Part shown: positions 36,600 to 45,753 of the stretch, one piece after another | Layout of the letters: every line of letters starts with the position of its first letter | Numbering within the stretch: the first letter of the stretch is position 1 | NCBI RefSeq assembly: GCF_032163505.1 | Contig: NZ_CP134147.1 | Location: 62,001-126,000, forward strand | Direction of reading: 5' to 3' | From: Streptococcus parasanguinis | Lineage (GTDB): Bacteria > Bacillota > Bacilli > Lactobacillales > Streptococcaceae | DNA length: 64,000 nt | Position numbers and translations under genes: made by a program | Notes under the pieces: generated by a model | Databases searched by the model: none | Seen by the model: the letters and a program-made list of their open reading frames with translations, nothing else | What the model was told of the DNA's origin: nothing

Positions 36600-36992
36600 G
36601 TCTAGCTAAATTTTACAAATTGGGCAATTTAGGTTACTCAATAATATAAAAAAGATAAAAATTTAAAGTTCGAATTTTAATTTTAAAAAAAGTAATTATT
36701 ATTGAATATCTGTTCAAACATTTTTTCTTTTCTAAGGTTAATATAAGTATATATACTTTAAAAAAGGAAGTCAAACATCTTGCTCATAGATTTTTGCATT
36801 TTTAAAAAATACATTTTGTCATATAATAATGTGGAAAATTGACGGATTCCTTACATAATCATATAATATGAATATGTAAACCCTTACATACTATTCTACT
36901 TATACTTGATAAAATGCAAGTTCTTGAGGATCTATAAATATATAGACACTCTTCTATTTATAAAGTGAAATAAAGAATCACGGAGAAAGTTT

Positions 36993-37196
36993 ATGGATAT
37001 TAAAGAGACATTCAACCAGCTAGACAATACAAAATTTAATGATTTCAATAATCGCCTTGAAGGTTTTGAGAAACTTTTTAAAGACAAATATTATTTTACC
37101 CATCCCGAAGATTTTAGCTCAATCTTTAGCATTTTGGTAAAGTATGGAAAAAGTACAAGTAAATATATTTTATCGAAAGGAGAGATATATGAGTGA
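36993..37196 (+). CDS. small hypothetical protein leading the ABC exporter operon
   Basis: A 67-residue, acidic/aromatic polypeptide (NQLDNTKFNDFNNRLEGFEK..., ending SKGEIYE) that I do not recognise. It has a ribosome site (CACGGAGAAAG, 7-10 nt) and overlaps the ABC ATPase start by 8 bp, a translational coupling arrangement. It has no signal peptide, cysteines or transmembrane helix. It could be a small regulator or cargo, or the remnant of a larger gene whose 5' or 3' part was lost. Confidence 0.5.
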   Translation: MDIKETFNQLDNTKFNDFNNRLEGFEKLFKDKYYFTHPEDFSSIFSILVKYGKSTSKYILSKGEIYE

Positions 37197-38175
37197 AATA
37201 GTTATTAATGCTCAGAATTTATCTAAAAATTTTTATAATTTTGATTCAAGACTCCCATTTATCAAGAGATTTTTGAAACGTAATCAAATAACGATTCGAG
37301 CTGTTCAAGATATTAGTTTTACGATTAAGAGAGGGAGTATAGTTGGCTTTATTGGGAGTAATGGAGCTGGTAAATCCACAACGATTAAAATGTTGACTGG
37401 GACTCTTTATCCTAGTTCCGGAAAATTAGAAGTGAATGGAGAAATTCCATTTAAAAGAAGTATAAATTTTAGAAAAAAAATTTCAATAGTAGTAGGAAAT
37501 AAATTACAGTTATTTCAAGATGTTTCGGCTATGGATTATTTTCAATTGATTGGTACTTTATATGAGGTAGAACCGGCGATTTTACAAGAACGAATTCAGG
37601 AATTAAGCAATTTGTTGAATGTAAAAGATCAGCTTTACCAGCAGGTCCGGACCCTCTCTCTTGGACAAAAAATGAAAATGGAGTTTATCGCGGCATCTTT
37701 AACAAGTCCGGAAATATTATTTTTAGACGAGCCTACTATAGGGTTAGATATACAGTCTAAAAAAGATATCAGAACATTTTTAAAGAAAATGAATGAAGAA
37801 TGTCATACTACTATTATTTTAACGAGTCATGATATGGATGATATTTCGTCTGTTTGTGACGAATTAATCGTCATTGACAAAGGAAAAATTATTTTGCAGG
37901 AGTCAATGGATGTTATTTTATCTAAATTTTCTGATTTTAAATATTTAAAGATAAAAATGATATTAGATTTGGTACCAGAGTTATGCTCTGTTAAAGGAGT
38001 AGTAGTCATTTCTCAAACAAAATCGGAATGTATACTAAAAATACCTAGAGATTTTGTCTTTGAGACATTAGAATCAATCAATAAGCTTGTAGATATAGAA
38101 GATTTTGAAATATCAAATCTTTCTTTAGAAGAAATTATTTTACAAAACTATTTTACAAAAAAGGAGCACAATTGA
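37189..38175 (+). CDS. ABC-2 exporter ATP-binding protein (COG4586 type)
   Basis: The 328-residue ATPase (start 37189, AAAGGAGAG at 5 nt; the upstream in-frame ATG at 37144 lies inside the preceding gene) has Walker A GSNGAGKST, signature LSLGQKMK, Walker B ILFLDEPTIGLD and an H-loop TSHDMDD. The N-terminal insertion (SRLPFIKRFLKRNQITIRAVQDI) is characteristic of the COG4586 subgroup, which works with two six-helix permeases of the COG4587 and COG3694 families, as found here. Known members export drugs or other small molecules; the cargo is unknown. Confidence 0.88.
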   Translation: MSEIVINAQNLSKNFYNFDSRLPFIKRFLKRNQITIRAVQDISFTIKRGSIVGFIGSNGAGKSTTIKMLTGTLYPSSGKLEVNGEIPFKRSINFRKKISIVVGNKLQLFQDVSAMDYFQLIGTLYEVEPAILQERIQELSNLLNVKDQLYQQVRTLSLGQKMKMEFIAASLTSPEILFLDEPTIGLDIQSKKDIRTFLKKMNEECHTTIILTSHDMDDISSVCDELIVIDKGKIILQESMDVILSKFSDFKYLKIKMILDLVPELCSVKGVVVISQTKSECILKIPRDFVFETLESINKLVDIEDFEISNLSLEEIILQNYFTKKEHN

Positions 38176-38966
38176 AAAAAGAAATGTCTATTATTCTGAT
38201 ATCATTTCGATCTATTTTGAACTATAAATCAAGTGTACTATTGTTAATGTTACAGGCAAGTATACAAATTATGATATCAGTATTTTTATGGACGTATATA
38301 TATCAGAGTAACCAGATAAATATAGCAGGATATGATTTTACCTCAATGGTTCAATACTATTTGGGGACTATAATTTTTTCATATTTTGTTTTTTATCCAG
38401 TTGATTGGGAAATCAATGACGATGTTCATTCAGGAAATTTTTTTAGCATATTAATAAAACCTGTTACTTTTTATAAGTATTATTTTTGTAAAATGCTTGG
38501 AGATAGGCTTGCTCATTTATTATTTATCATCATTCCTGTCATTTTATTCTCCAGTGTTTATTACAAGAATGAGTTATTAACCATTGAAATTCTTATTTTA
38601 GGAAGTATTGCAATTATTCTATCTATGGTTCTATGGTTTTTAATATCATGTTGTGTAGGTATGCTTTCTTTTTGGTTAGAAAATATATTTTTTGTCCTTA
38701 CTGTTAAAGAAATAGTAATTCAGTTTTTATCAGGAATATTATTGCCTTTAAGTTTTTTTTCAAATAATTTTCGTCTGTTTTTAGATGTATTACCTTTTAA
38801 ATACTTAGTATATGAACCGCTTCAGATGTTTAGTAATGATACATATAAATTAATAGACTATTTGAGAATTATTTGTATTCAATTGATTTGGTGCATCATT
38901 TTTTATATTATATCAAGATTCATATTGAGAAAAGGAGTGGAGCACTTCTCAAATGTGGGAGGATAA
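38172..38966 (+). CDS. ABC-2 permease, COG4587/DUF990-like
   Basis: A 264-residue protein with six predicted helices, starting with TTG at 38172 (AAGGAG at 5 nt), overlapping the ATPase gene by 4 bp. Features are an early LLMLQASIQIMISVFLWTYIY helix region and a central HSGNFFSILIKPVTFYKYYF cytoplasmic loop, the LL-x-PV type block of this family. It forms half of the exporter. Confidence 0.85.
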   Translation: MKKEMSIILISFRSILNYKSSVLLLMLQASIQIMISVFLWTYIYQSNQINIAGYDFTSMVQYYLGTIIFSYFVFYPVDWEINDDVHSGNFFSILIKPVTFYKYYFCKMLGDRLAHLLFIIIPVILFSSVYYKNELLTIEILILGSIAIILSMVLWFLISCCVGMLSFWLENIFFVLTVKEIVIQFLSGILLPLSFFSNNFRLFLDVLPFKYLVYEPLQMFSNDTYKLIDYLRIICIQLIWCIIFYIISRFILRKGVEHFSNVGG

Positions 38967-38967
38967 A

Positions 38968-39753
38968 ATGTTTAGAATAAAAGTAATTTTTAGGCTACTT
39001 CATTTTGGTTTTAAATCTGATATGAATTTTCATTTTGACTTCTTTTGTGGTCTATTTTCGTCGATACTGTGGATTGGTTTACCTATTGTATTTTTTAGAT
39101 TGATTTTCTTAAACATAGACTCTTTTAATGGTTGGGACTATTATCAAATTTTATTTTTGGTAGGTTCCTACACTATTGTAGATGGAGTTATGATGGGATT
39201 GTTAATTAGAAGTATGGGAATTTTAGAATCAGATATTTTGAGTGGTAACTTGGATCAAATTTTATTGAGGCCGTTTGATACTCAGTTGTTCTATATTTTT
39301 AGATCATTTAATTTAGTTCAATTCGTGAATACTTTTTTTGGTCTTGCGATCATTTTTATAAGTTATGGAAATTTAAATGTACATTTAAATTCATTAAAAA
39401 TATTATTTTATATCCTTTCTTTAATGTGTGGTTGTATTATATATTATTCAATTTGGTTTCTAATAACGATTAGTTCATTTTGGTTCCCAACTAAATTTTC
39501 AAAAGTAGATGTATTTTTGAATTATATTGGAATTTCTAAGTATCCATATAATATTTTTACAGGTATTAACAGATTGATCACTATGTTATTTGTTCCCAAT
39601 TTATTAATTGCCAATCCTGCAGTATTAATATTTTTAGGGAAAGATACATTGAACCTATTTTTCTATCAAATAGTTTTTACAGTTTTTTTGATTATTATCA
39701 GTCGTACATTTTTTAGAAAAGGATTGAAAAAATATGAAAGTGCAGGAAGATAA
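38968..39753 (+). CDS. ABC-2 permease, COG3694-like
   Basis: A 261-residue protein with six helices. ATG 38968 has GGGAGG at 5 nt; an in-frame ATG at 38953 has none. The loop SGNLDQILLRPFDTQLFYI (here about residues 87-105) matches the GxLDxxLLRP family signature, and the end RTFFRKGLKKYESAGR is typical. It completes the transporter. No terminator was seen directly after it; AT-rich sequence follows. Confidence 0.85.
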   Translation: MFRIKVIFRLLHFGFKSDMNFHFDFFCGLFSSILWIGLPIVFFRLIFLNIDSFNGWDYYQILFLVGSYTIVDGVMMGLLIRSMGILESDILSGNLDQILLRPFDTQLFYIFRSFNLVQFVNTFFGLAIIFISYGNLNVHLNSLKILFYILSLMCGCIIYYSIWFLITISSFWFPTKFSKVDVFLNYIGISKYPYNIFTGINRLITMLFVPNLLIANPAVLIFLGKDTLNLFFYQIVFTVFLIIISRTFFRKGLKKYESAGR

Positions 39754-39945
39754 ACAATGTTGTTCAGTTATATGTTTGACTAAAGGAAGTGATTCGCTGT
39801 ACTTTGTTTTGTGGTCATTGAAACATCAGATAATTATAAACTATAATTTAAAGAATAGTATTATTAACTTATAGGTGCTAAGAAAAAATTTAAAGAAATT
39901 CCCTCATTCAATCAAACTTATTCATATTTTTTAAAATAAGAAAAT

Positions 39946-40003
39946 AGTTGGATTTTGATGATGGTTGATATAAAGCTAAACTGAAAGTACCTGAAATCCA
40001 ACT
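39946..40003 (+). repeat. inverted repeat before stub copy 2
   Basis: AGTTGGATTT (39946) and AAATCCAACT (39994) form a perfect 10-bp inverted repeat, immediately preceding the second stub. Apart from it, 39754-39945 shows nothing I can support. Confidence 0.5.
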
Positions 40004-40059
40004 GTGTCAAACCAGGCTTGAAAAAAGCTCGTAAAGCATCACAATTTAGTAAACGTTAA
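39985..40059 (+). pseudogene. 3'-end stub of an unidentified gene, copy 2
   Basis: After an in-frame stop the frame reads KYLKSNCVKPGLKKARKASQ-FSKR-stop with no start codon; compare copy 1 at 36467. The two copies point the same way and flank the whole ABC exporter. A perfect-stem terminator follows at 40079. Confidence 0.5.
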
Positions 40060-40078
40060 AACTTATTTAAACTTATTG

Positions 40079-40113
40079 AAAGCATTTCGTATCAAAAATA
40101 CGGGATGCTTTTT
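40079..40113 (+). terminator. terminator after stub copy 2
   Basis: AAGCATTTCGTAT / ATACGGGATGCTT stem with a 5-nt loop (CAAAA), followed by TTTTT. From 40114 to 40412 there is AT-rich sequence without a recognisable gene. Confidence 0.8.
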
Positions 40114-40412
40114 CTGTTCACCCCAAATTTTTGTAACTAGGTGATACTTGAAATTAATACAAATTTGGTTGTTTTTGATAAATCTAAGCAACACTAAATG
40201 ATGAAGTGAAAGGGGATGAATCTTTGATAGTATTCATTTATTGTGAAATATGATATATTTATTAATTAGATGGATGAATACTTCTAGAGTTAAATATAGC
40301 ATAATAGGGACAGACTTTTTGGTTTATTTTTGTTTGTAGTCGGATTATGAAAGAATATCCAATATTATGCGATAAGATAGAATGTTACAAAAAAGAAAGG
40401 GGATGCAATCCG

Positions 40413-40715
40413 ATGAAGAAAGACAGATTAATTGTATTGACAGATGCTGTTCTAGCAATTATTATGACCATCTTGATTTTAGAGTTAGAAAAACCAACAA
40501 CACCAAGTCTTGAAGCTTTTTGGGATTTACGGCAAAATTTCTTTGCTTGTTTTCTTTCCTTTTTCTGGTTGGGATCGTTATGGATGGCACTAAACACATT
40601 ATGGGAAAAGGTTGAGAAAATTTCCTCAGAAATTATTTGGTGGAATTTGTTTCTACTCTTGGAGCGGCAGGAGTTCTCTTTGGAGAATTTCATGCCATCC
40701 AAGATACCAGTCTGA
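40413..40715 (+). pseudogene. truncated TMEM175-family channel gene
   Basis: The first 80 codons encode the start of a bacterial TMEM175 (PF06736) protein: RLIVLTDAVLAIIMTILILELE (helix 1 with the R-x3-[LF]-[ST]-D motif), then LSFFWLGSLWMALN and SSEIIWWNLFLLL. The similarity stops there; a tail of about 18 unrelated residues follows to a stop. Full bacterial TMEM175 proteins have about 200 residues. AAAGGGG lies before the ATG. Near codon 80 the sequence continues in another frame as a different gene, so a deletion seems to have joined the two. Confidence 0.75.
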
Positions 40716-40981
40716 ATGATGTGGTGGACCGGATCTATATAAATGTCAAGGATTTACCGTTTCAGTCCTTGGGAGCTTTAGCTAATATCCTGTCTGATGT
40801 TAAGAAGGGACTGATTCAAGACAGTCATATCTGGTCTTTCTTCCAGTCATTTTTCAAACAATATCAGTTGATAATCAGCTTAAATCAGATCTATCAGTTT
40901 GTCTATCTTTCTCTGATGGAGATCATGTCCTATCTTCACTTTGATTATTGGAAAAAACGGCTCGGTCAGGAGCTAGTATGA
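40637..40981 (+). pseudogene. C-terminal fragment of an unidentified protein
   Basis: This frame, shifted relative to the TMEM175 stub and overlapping it, encodes about 110 residues (VSTLGAAGVLFGEFH..., with a helical C-terminus SYLHFDYWKKRLGQELV). It has no ribosome site or plausible own start and reads as the 3' part of a gene whose beginning was deleted. The next gene, a K+ channel, begins 13 bp later behind AAGGAG, so they were probably co-transcribed. I do not recognise the family. Confidence 0.5.
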
Positions 40982-40994
40982 ATAAGGAGAACAA

Positions 40995-41318
40995 ATGAGA
41001 CGTTTAAAAATGTTATGGCATATTATACAGGTTACGGGTTTTACTCGGTTTGCTCTGAGTTTTGTGACCTTTGTTTTTGGGTCAGGAGGCGTGCTTTTCC
41101 TAGTTGAACCTGCTATCACAAATTACGGAGACGGTCTTTGGTATGCTTTTGTGACTTCGACGACTGTCGGCTACGGGGATCTCCTAGCTGTGACCTTGAT
41201 TGGAAGGATTACCAGTGTCTTCTTGACGATTTATGGGCTCATATTTTTTGGCTGTTTATCAGCTGTTATTATTAATTATTATACCGATTTAAATAAGGAA
41301 AGAGGAGAGGACAAATGA
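40995..41318 (+). CDS. small two-helix potassium channel
   Basis: The 107-residue protein has the two-helix pore fold: helix 1 around [19 protein letters not shown], a pore loop TSTTVGYGD (the K+ selectivity filter) and helix 2 [20 protein letters not shown]. It is like KcsA-type Ion_trans_2 channels but without a regulatory domain. AATAAGGAG is upstream, and the stop overlaps the next gene by 4 bp. It looks intact although its neighbours on both sides are broken. Confidence 0.88.
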   Translation: MRRLKMLWHIIQVTGFTRFALSFVTFVFGSGGVLFLVEPAITNYGDGLWYAFVTSTTVGYGDLLAVTLIGRITSVFLTIYGLIFFGCLSAVIINYYTDLNKERGEDK

Positions 41319-42362
41319 CTGCCAATTATTCAACACGGGAATACCGTGAGAAATTATACGATGACCTTCATGTTCGATTGAGAGATACAGCGATTTTGAT
41401 GTGTGCAATTTTTATTGCCTCTATCGGTCTAAATATGAATTCAACAGCTGTTATTATTGGAGCCATGTTAATTTCACCTCTCATGACACCGATTGTTGGA
41501 CTGGGATTCGGTTTAGCTATTTTTGATACGCGTTTAATCAAGCAATCTCTAGAGGTTTTATTGACTCAAGTGTTGGTCAGTTTGCTTGTCTCGACTCTGT
41601 ATTTCTGGATTTCTCCCTTGTCTTATGCAAGTAGCGAGTTGATCGCACGAACCTCTCCAACCATTTGGGATGTTCTCATTGCTATTGCTGGTGGGATTGC
41701 TGGTGTGATCGGTTCAAGGAAAAAAGAAGCAAACAATATCGTGCCAGGAGTAGCCATTGCTACAGCTTTGATGCCGCCTATCTGTACTGCTGGCTATGGT
41801 TTAGCTAATGGGAATGTACGATTTTTATTGGGCTCTCTATCTTTTCTTGATCAACTGTGTCTTTATCATGCTAGCCAACATTGTTGGAACAAGAATTTTG
41901 ATGAGAAAATCTCCTTTAACTTCATTTAAAGAGCTGAGCATTAAAATGAGAATTGGCTTGATTTCTTTGATTGTATTGTTGATTCTTCCAGCTAGCTATT
42001 CGGCAGTTACTCTGACAATAGAACAAGCGCGCAAAGAAGGGATCAAACAGTTTGTAGGAAAAGAGTTCGCCAATTATACGGTTATTAATCAAGTCTACAA
42101 GTCAAGTAACAATGAATTGGTCTTGACGGTTGTTGGAGATCCGATTTCAGAAGAAGAATTAGAAACACTCCACCAAAAACAAGCCTCTTACGGTATTCAA
42201 TCTGTTCAATTGAAAGTGAATCAAGTTCAGAACTCGCCAACATTAGATAGTGAAGCGACCAAGGAATTTTATGAAAACATTGACAAGTATATTGATCAAA
42301 AACTCTCTGAAAAAGATTCACAAAACGATCTCGTAAAAGAAAATGAAGCAGACAAGGATTGA
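41315..42362 (+). pseudogene. DUF389 (TIGR00341) membrane protein gene, frameshifted
   Basis: Two frames share one gene. Frame 1 from ATG 41315 (AGAGGAGAGG upstream) gives the DUF389 membrane core: [35 protein letters not shown] and [14 protein letters not shown]. It loses homology after NVRFLLG near 41840. Another frame (from about 41843 on) continues as [21 protein letters not shown] and a soluble C-terminal domain to 42362. Joining needs one base to be skipped in the run GGG at about 41829-41831, so a one-base insertion is the simplest cause. The original product would have about 348 residues. Confidence 0.8.
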
Positions 42363-42715
42363 GGACAATGAACTGAATCGGTTTTTACGCCGTGTTTTTC
42401 TTGTATCTTCCTCTTTCTTACTTATAGCAGGTTGTTTTTGCTTGAATAAGAAATAAATTAGAAGTTCTATCATCTAAGAAAAATGATGAAAAAAATCATT
42501 TAACTAATGGTGTGAACGTTTAGTGTTTATCAGCTCCATTCTCTGTAATTTTGGGGGTAAAATCCACACCATTTAGATAAAATTAGTTGAATTTGATTGG
42601 AAAAACGCTTTTATAAAAGCGGAGAAAAGTCTTGATATTACGCTGTTTTTAGTCCAACTGAAATTCATACTTTCCAAACCAGGTCATACGATCTGTGAGA
42701 AAAAGAACACATAAC

Positions 42716-42752
42716 AAAAAGAGGAGCTTCACAATAAAGTTCCTCTTCTTTT
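42716..42752. terminator. probable bidirectional terminator
   Basis: AAGAGGA / TCCTCTT with inner GCTT / AAAGT, T-tract on the plus strand and A-tract before. It lies between the DUF389 region and rpmG. The rest of 42363-42899 shows no gene; a partial match to the sequence before the stubs (CCAAACCAGGTC, about 42673) is present. Confidence 0.65.
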
Positions 42753-42899
42753 ATATATCCGAATCATTATTCTTATTTCAAAAAAGGTAGTGAAAAAGGT
42801 AGTGATTCGGTTGATTTATATTGCAATGTAGTGAAATTTAGAATTTCAAGAATCGCTTAAAATCAAGGTTTCTAACATCTATTGACGTGTAGTGAACCC

Positions 42900-43049
42900 C
42901 TATTTCACCTCTGTAAACACAACGTGTTTGCGAAGTTTTGGTGAGTATTTCTTCAATTGAAGACGGTCTGGAGTGTTACGTTTGTTTTTAGAAGTAAGGT
43001 ACAAGCGTTCACCAGATTCTTTGTGTTCAAGTGTAATATTTACGCGCAT
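42900..43049 (-). CDS. rpmG: 50S ribosomal protein L33
   Basis: A 49-residue basic protein ([19 protein letters not shown]..., ending HVVFTEVK) that matches L33 end to end. It lacks the CxxC zinc pairs, so it is the zinc-free paralogue, typical of a streptococcal copy located next to rpmF. The start has AAGGGAGAT upstream on the minus strand. It is the second gene after rpmF, 15 bp away. Confidence 0.93.
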
Positions 43050-43064
43050 GGTATCTCCCTTCTA

Positions 43065-43247
43065 TTATTCAGCTGATGCAGCTTTAGCGATCTTACGTCC
43101 TTTGTAGTATCCTTTAAGTGATACACGGTGTGAACGTGAGTAATCTCCAGTTGCTTCGTCAAAGTTTACAGATGGAGCTGTTACTTTGTAGTGCGTACGA
43201 CGTTTGTTTTTCTTCGCTTTTGATGTGCGACGTGCAGGTACTGCCAT
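43065..43247 (-). CDS. rpmF: 50S ribosomal protein L32
   Basis: The 60-residue protein starts [19 protein letters not shown], the L32 hallmark, and has no zinc cysteines. AAAAGGAG is upstream on the minus strand. It forms a two-gene unit with rpmG, divergent from ilvD. Confidence 0.95.
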   Translation of the reverse strand: MAVPARRTSKAKKNKRRTHYKVTAPSVNFDEATGDYSRSHRVSLKGYYKGRKIAKAASAE

Positions 43248-43425
43248 TTCGTTTTTCTCCTTTTAAGATATAAATTCAATTAGGTTTGATTTTCATCAAC
43301 TGTAACAGTATAACAAAACTTTTTTGTAAAGTAAAGTTACTTGACAAAAAAATTGAAATTTTTGAAAGAAATTTTTCTGTCGTCTGTCTCTTCAAAGTCC
43401 TTGCCTATCTTTGTGGCCTCTTTTA

Positions 43426-43434
43426 TGCTATAAT
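43426..43434 (+). promoter_or_regulatory. extended -10 promoter of ilvD
   Basis: TGCTATAAT, 27 bp upstream of the ilvD start codon; a short leader with the ribosome site GAGAGGAATG. Confidence 0.65.
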
Positions 43435-43461
43435 GGTAAAAAATGGAACGAGAGGAATGAC

Positions 43462-45165
43462 ATGACAGAATTAGACAAACGCCATCGTAGTAGTGTCTAC
43501 GATAGCATGGTAAAATCTCCCAACCGTGCCATGCTTCGCGCGACGGGAATGACCGATGAGAGTTTTGAGAAACCGATTGTTGGAGTGATTTCGACATGGG
43601 CGGAAAATACCCCTTGTAACATCCACCTTCACGATTTTGGAAAACTGGCCAAAGAAGGTGTGAAAGATGCAGGTGCTTGGCCGGTTCAATTTGGGACCAT
43701 TACGGTTGCCGATGGGATCGCTATGGGAACGCCTGGGATGCGCTTCTCCTTGACGTCACGTGATATCATTGCGGATTCTATCGAAGCGGCTATGGGGGGT
43801 CACAACGTGGATGCCTTTGTAGCTATCGGAGGCTGTGATAAGAACATGCCTGGTTCCATGATTGCCATTGCCAATATGGATATCCCAGCGATCTTTGCCT
43901 ATGGTGGTACCATTGCACCGGGTAATCTGAATGGCAAGGATATCGACTTGGTTTCTGTTTTCGAAGGGATCGGGAAGTGGAATCACGGTGATATGACCGC
44001 TGAAGAAGTGAAAGATCTTGAGTGTAATGCCTGCCCTGGCCCTGGTGGCTGTGGTGGTATGTATACGGCCAATACCATGGCGACAGCGATCGAGGTCCTT
44101 GGGATGAGCTTACCAGGTTCATCTTCTCACCCTGCTGAATCAGCGGATAAGAAGGCCGATATCGAAGAAGCAGGTCGTGCTGTTGTCAAAATGCTTGAAA
44201 TGGGACTGAAGCCATCTGATATCTTGACCCGTGAAGCCTTTGAAGATGCGATTACAGTGACCATGGCGCTTGGTGGTTCTACCAATGCCACTCTTCACTT
44301 GCTCGCTATTGCTCATGCGGCCAATGTGGATTTGACGCTTGAAGACTTCAACGATTTCCAAGAGCGCGTGCCTCATTTGGCGGACTTGAAACCTTCAGGA
44401 AAATATGTCTTCCAAGACCTTTACAATGTCGGTGGTGTGCCAGCCGTCATGAAATACCTTCTTAAGAATGGTTTCCTTCACGGGGATCGCATCACCTGTA
44501 CTGGTAAGACTGTTGCAGAAAACTTGGAGGCCTTCGCTGATTTGACACCAGGTCAAAAAGTTATCATGCCACTTGAAAATCCAAAACGTGCGGATGGTCC
44601 ATTGATCATCTTGAAAGGGAACTTGGCTCCAGAAGGGGCGGTTGCCAAAGTATCAGGTGTGAAAGTTCGTAACATCACTGGTCCTGCTAAGGTCTTTGAC
44701 TCAGAAGAAGCTGCCATTGAAGCCGTTCTTTCGGATGAAATCGTGGATGGCGACGTTGTTGTTGTTCGTTTCGTAGGTCCTAAGGGTGGTCCTGGTATGC
44801 CGGAAATGCTGTCCTTGTCATCTATGATCGTTGGGAAAGGCCAAGGAGACAAGGTAGCCCTCTTGACAGACGGGCGCTTCTCAGGTGGGACTTATGGTCT
44901 CGTTGTTGGTCACATTGCGCCTGAAGCTCAGGTCGGTGGTCCGATTGCCTACCTCCACACAGGAGATCTGGTAACGGTTGATCAAGATACCAAAGAAATC
45001 ACCATGCACGTCTCAGACGAAGAGTTGGCGAAACGGAAGGCGGAAACAACCTTGCCACCACTGTATAGCCGTGGGGTTCTCGGTAAATACGCCCATATCG
45101 TTTCTTCCGCATCACGTGGTGCTGTGACCGACTTCTGGAATATGGAACAGTCTGGTAAACAGTAA
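43462..45165 (+). CDS. ilvD: dihydroxy-acid dehydratase
   Basis: IlvD dehydrates dihydroxy acids in valine, isoleucine and pantothenate synthesis and holds an Fe-S cluster. The 567-residue product has the cluster cysteine motifs [10 protein letters not shown] and [16 protein letters not shown] and the C-terminal [11 protein letters not shown]. An in-frame ATG lies 51 bp upstream, but [11 protein letters not shown] is the family start and has the ribosome site. A structured repeat and a terminator follow. No other ilv gene is close. Confidence 0.96.
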   Translation: MTELDKRHRSSVYDSMVKSPNRAMLRATGMTDESFEKPIVGVISTWAENTPCNIHLHDFGKLAKEGVKDAGAWPVQFGTITVADGIAMGTPGMRFSLTSRDIIADSIEAAMGGHNVDAFVAIGGCDKNMPGSMIAIANMDIPAIFAYGGTIAPGNLNGKDIDLVSVFEGIGKWNHGDMTAEEVKDLECNACPGPGGCGGMYTANTMATAIEVLGMSLPGSSSHPAESADKKADIEEAGRAVVKMLEMGLKPSDILTREAFEDAITVTMALGGSTNATLHLLAIAHAANVDLTLEDFNDFQERVPHLADLKPSGKYVFQDLYNVGGVPAVMKYLLKNGFLHGDRITCTGKTVAENLEAFADLTPGQKVIMPLENPKRADGPLIILKGNLAPEGAVAKVSGVKVRNITGPAKVFDSEEAAIEAVLSDEIVDGDVVVVRFVGPKGGPGMPEMLSLSSMIVGKGQGDKVALLTDGRFSGGTYGLVVGHIAPEAQVGGPIAYLHTGDLVTVDQDTKEITMHVSDEELAKRKAETTLPPLYSRGVLGKYAHIVSSASRGAVTDFWNMEQSGKQ

Positions 45166-45194
45166 TTACAAGGACGACTTTGTCCAAAGAGAGA

Positions 45195-45311
45195 GTGGGA
45201 CAGAAATCGGTAATTCGTTAAAATTCGATTTCGTCGTCCCACCTCCGCACAGTTGAGTAGGGCTGTAAAAGCTGATGAAATCAGTGTAGTAGAGCCTACT
45301 CAACCACTGCG
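45195..45311 (-). repeat. structured dispersed repeat, copy 2
   Basis: Reading the minus strand: CGCAGTGGTTGAGTAGG...CCTACTCAACTGTGCG (with inner CTGAT-TTC-ATCAG), then GTGGGAC...GAAATCG / CGATTTC...GTCCCAC. Its ends and plan match the copy at 32302-32409, but the stems differ in sequence with pairing kept on both sides. It lies directly after ilvD. Confidence 0.75.
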
Positions 45312-45339
45312 TCTTGCTCGACAATCCAAAAATAATTGA

Positions 45340-45371
45340 GAGGCTAGGACTTTTGTCCCAGCCTCTTTTTT
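45340..45371 (+). terminator. terminator after ilvD
   Basis: GAGGCTAGGAC-TTTT-GTCCCAGCCTC (one mismatch) followed by seven T. Confidence 0.9.
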
Positions 45372-45458
45372 GGCTCAAAGTCGCTATTTTTAACCCTATC
45401 GCTGAAGCGTATGAATATTACTTTTTGGGGGATTTGAGTGTATCATCTGTCATTTTTC

Positions 45459-45487
45459 TTGTAAATCCGTCTATAATTTGCTATAAT
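45459..45487 (+). promoter_or_regulatory. promoter of the uracil permease gene
   Basis: TTGTAA (45459-45464), 17 bp, TATAAT (45482-45487), with extended TG at 45479-45480. The leader is about 260 nt. Confidence 0.8.
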
Positions 45488-45512
45488 TGTGACTAATCGA
45501 ATCAATCCTTTA

Positions 45513-45608
45513 ATACTGTCCAGAGAGGCAGGCAAGGAGCTATGGAAATGAAAGGCCTGGGAAGACCAGCCTATATTTTGTGTATCTCCTTGTTGTGGGG
45601 GATTTTTT
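45513..45608 (+). promoter_or_regulatory. PyrR-type attenuator leader
   Basis: CTGTCCAGAGAGGCAGGCAA is a near-exact match to the PyrR-binding loop of pyr attenuators (consensus CAGTCCAGAGAGGCTnnCAAG). It is followed by a terminator ATCTCC-TTGTTGT-GGGGGAT plus seven T at 45584-45608. PyrR with UMP would stabilise the anti-antiterminator and stop transcription when pyrimidines are plentiful. Confidence 0.85.
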
Positions 45609-45753
45609 TGTATAGTTGAAAAGTGGTTTGATCAAAAAAGAAATCGTCGATGATGGAAGTAGGGAGTGCATCCTTACGATTTGGTCATCGAAGGTAGACG
45701 TTTTTGTTCAGCCATAGCTTGTCGCATCTTAATTTTAGGAGGTTTTTACGATC

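Noticed and set aside
36341-36992. Search for a CRISPR array or tRNA in the AT-rich gap
   Set aside because: No regularly spaced repeats and no cloverleaf seen; only the gene-end stub and its terminator are supportable.
45314-45496. 60-codon frame between ilvD and the uracil permease
   Set aside because: It overlaps the ilvD terminator and the permease promoter and resembles no protein.
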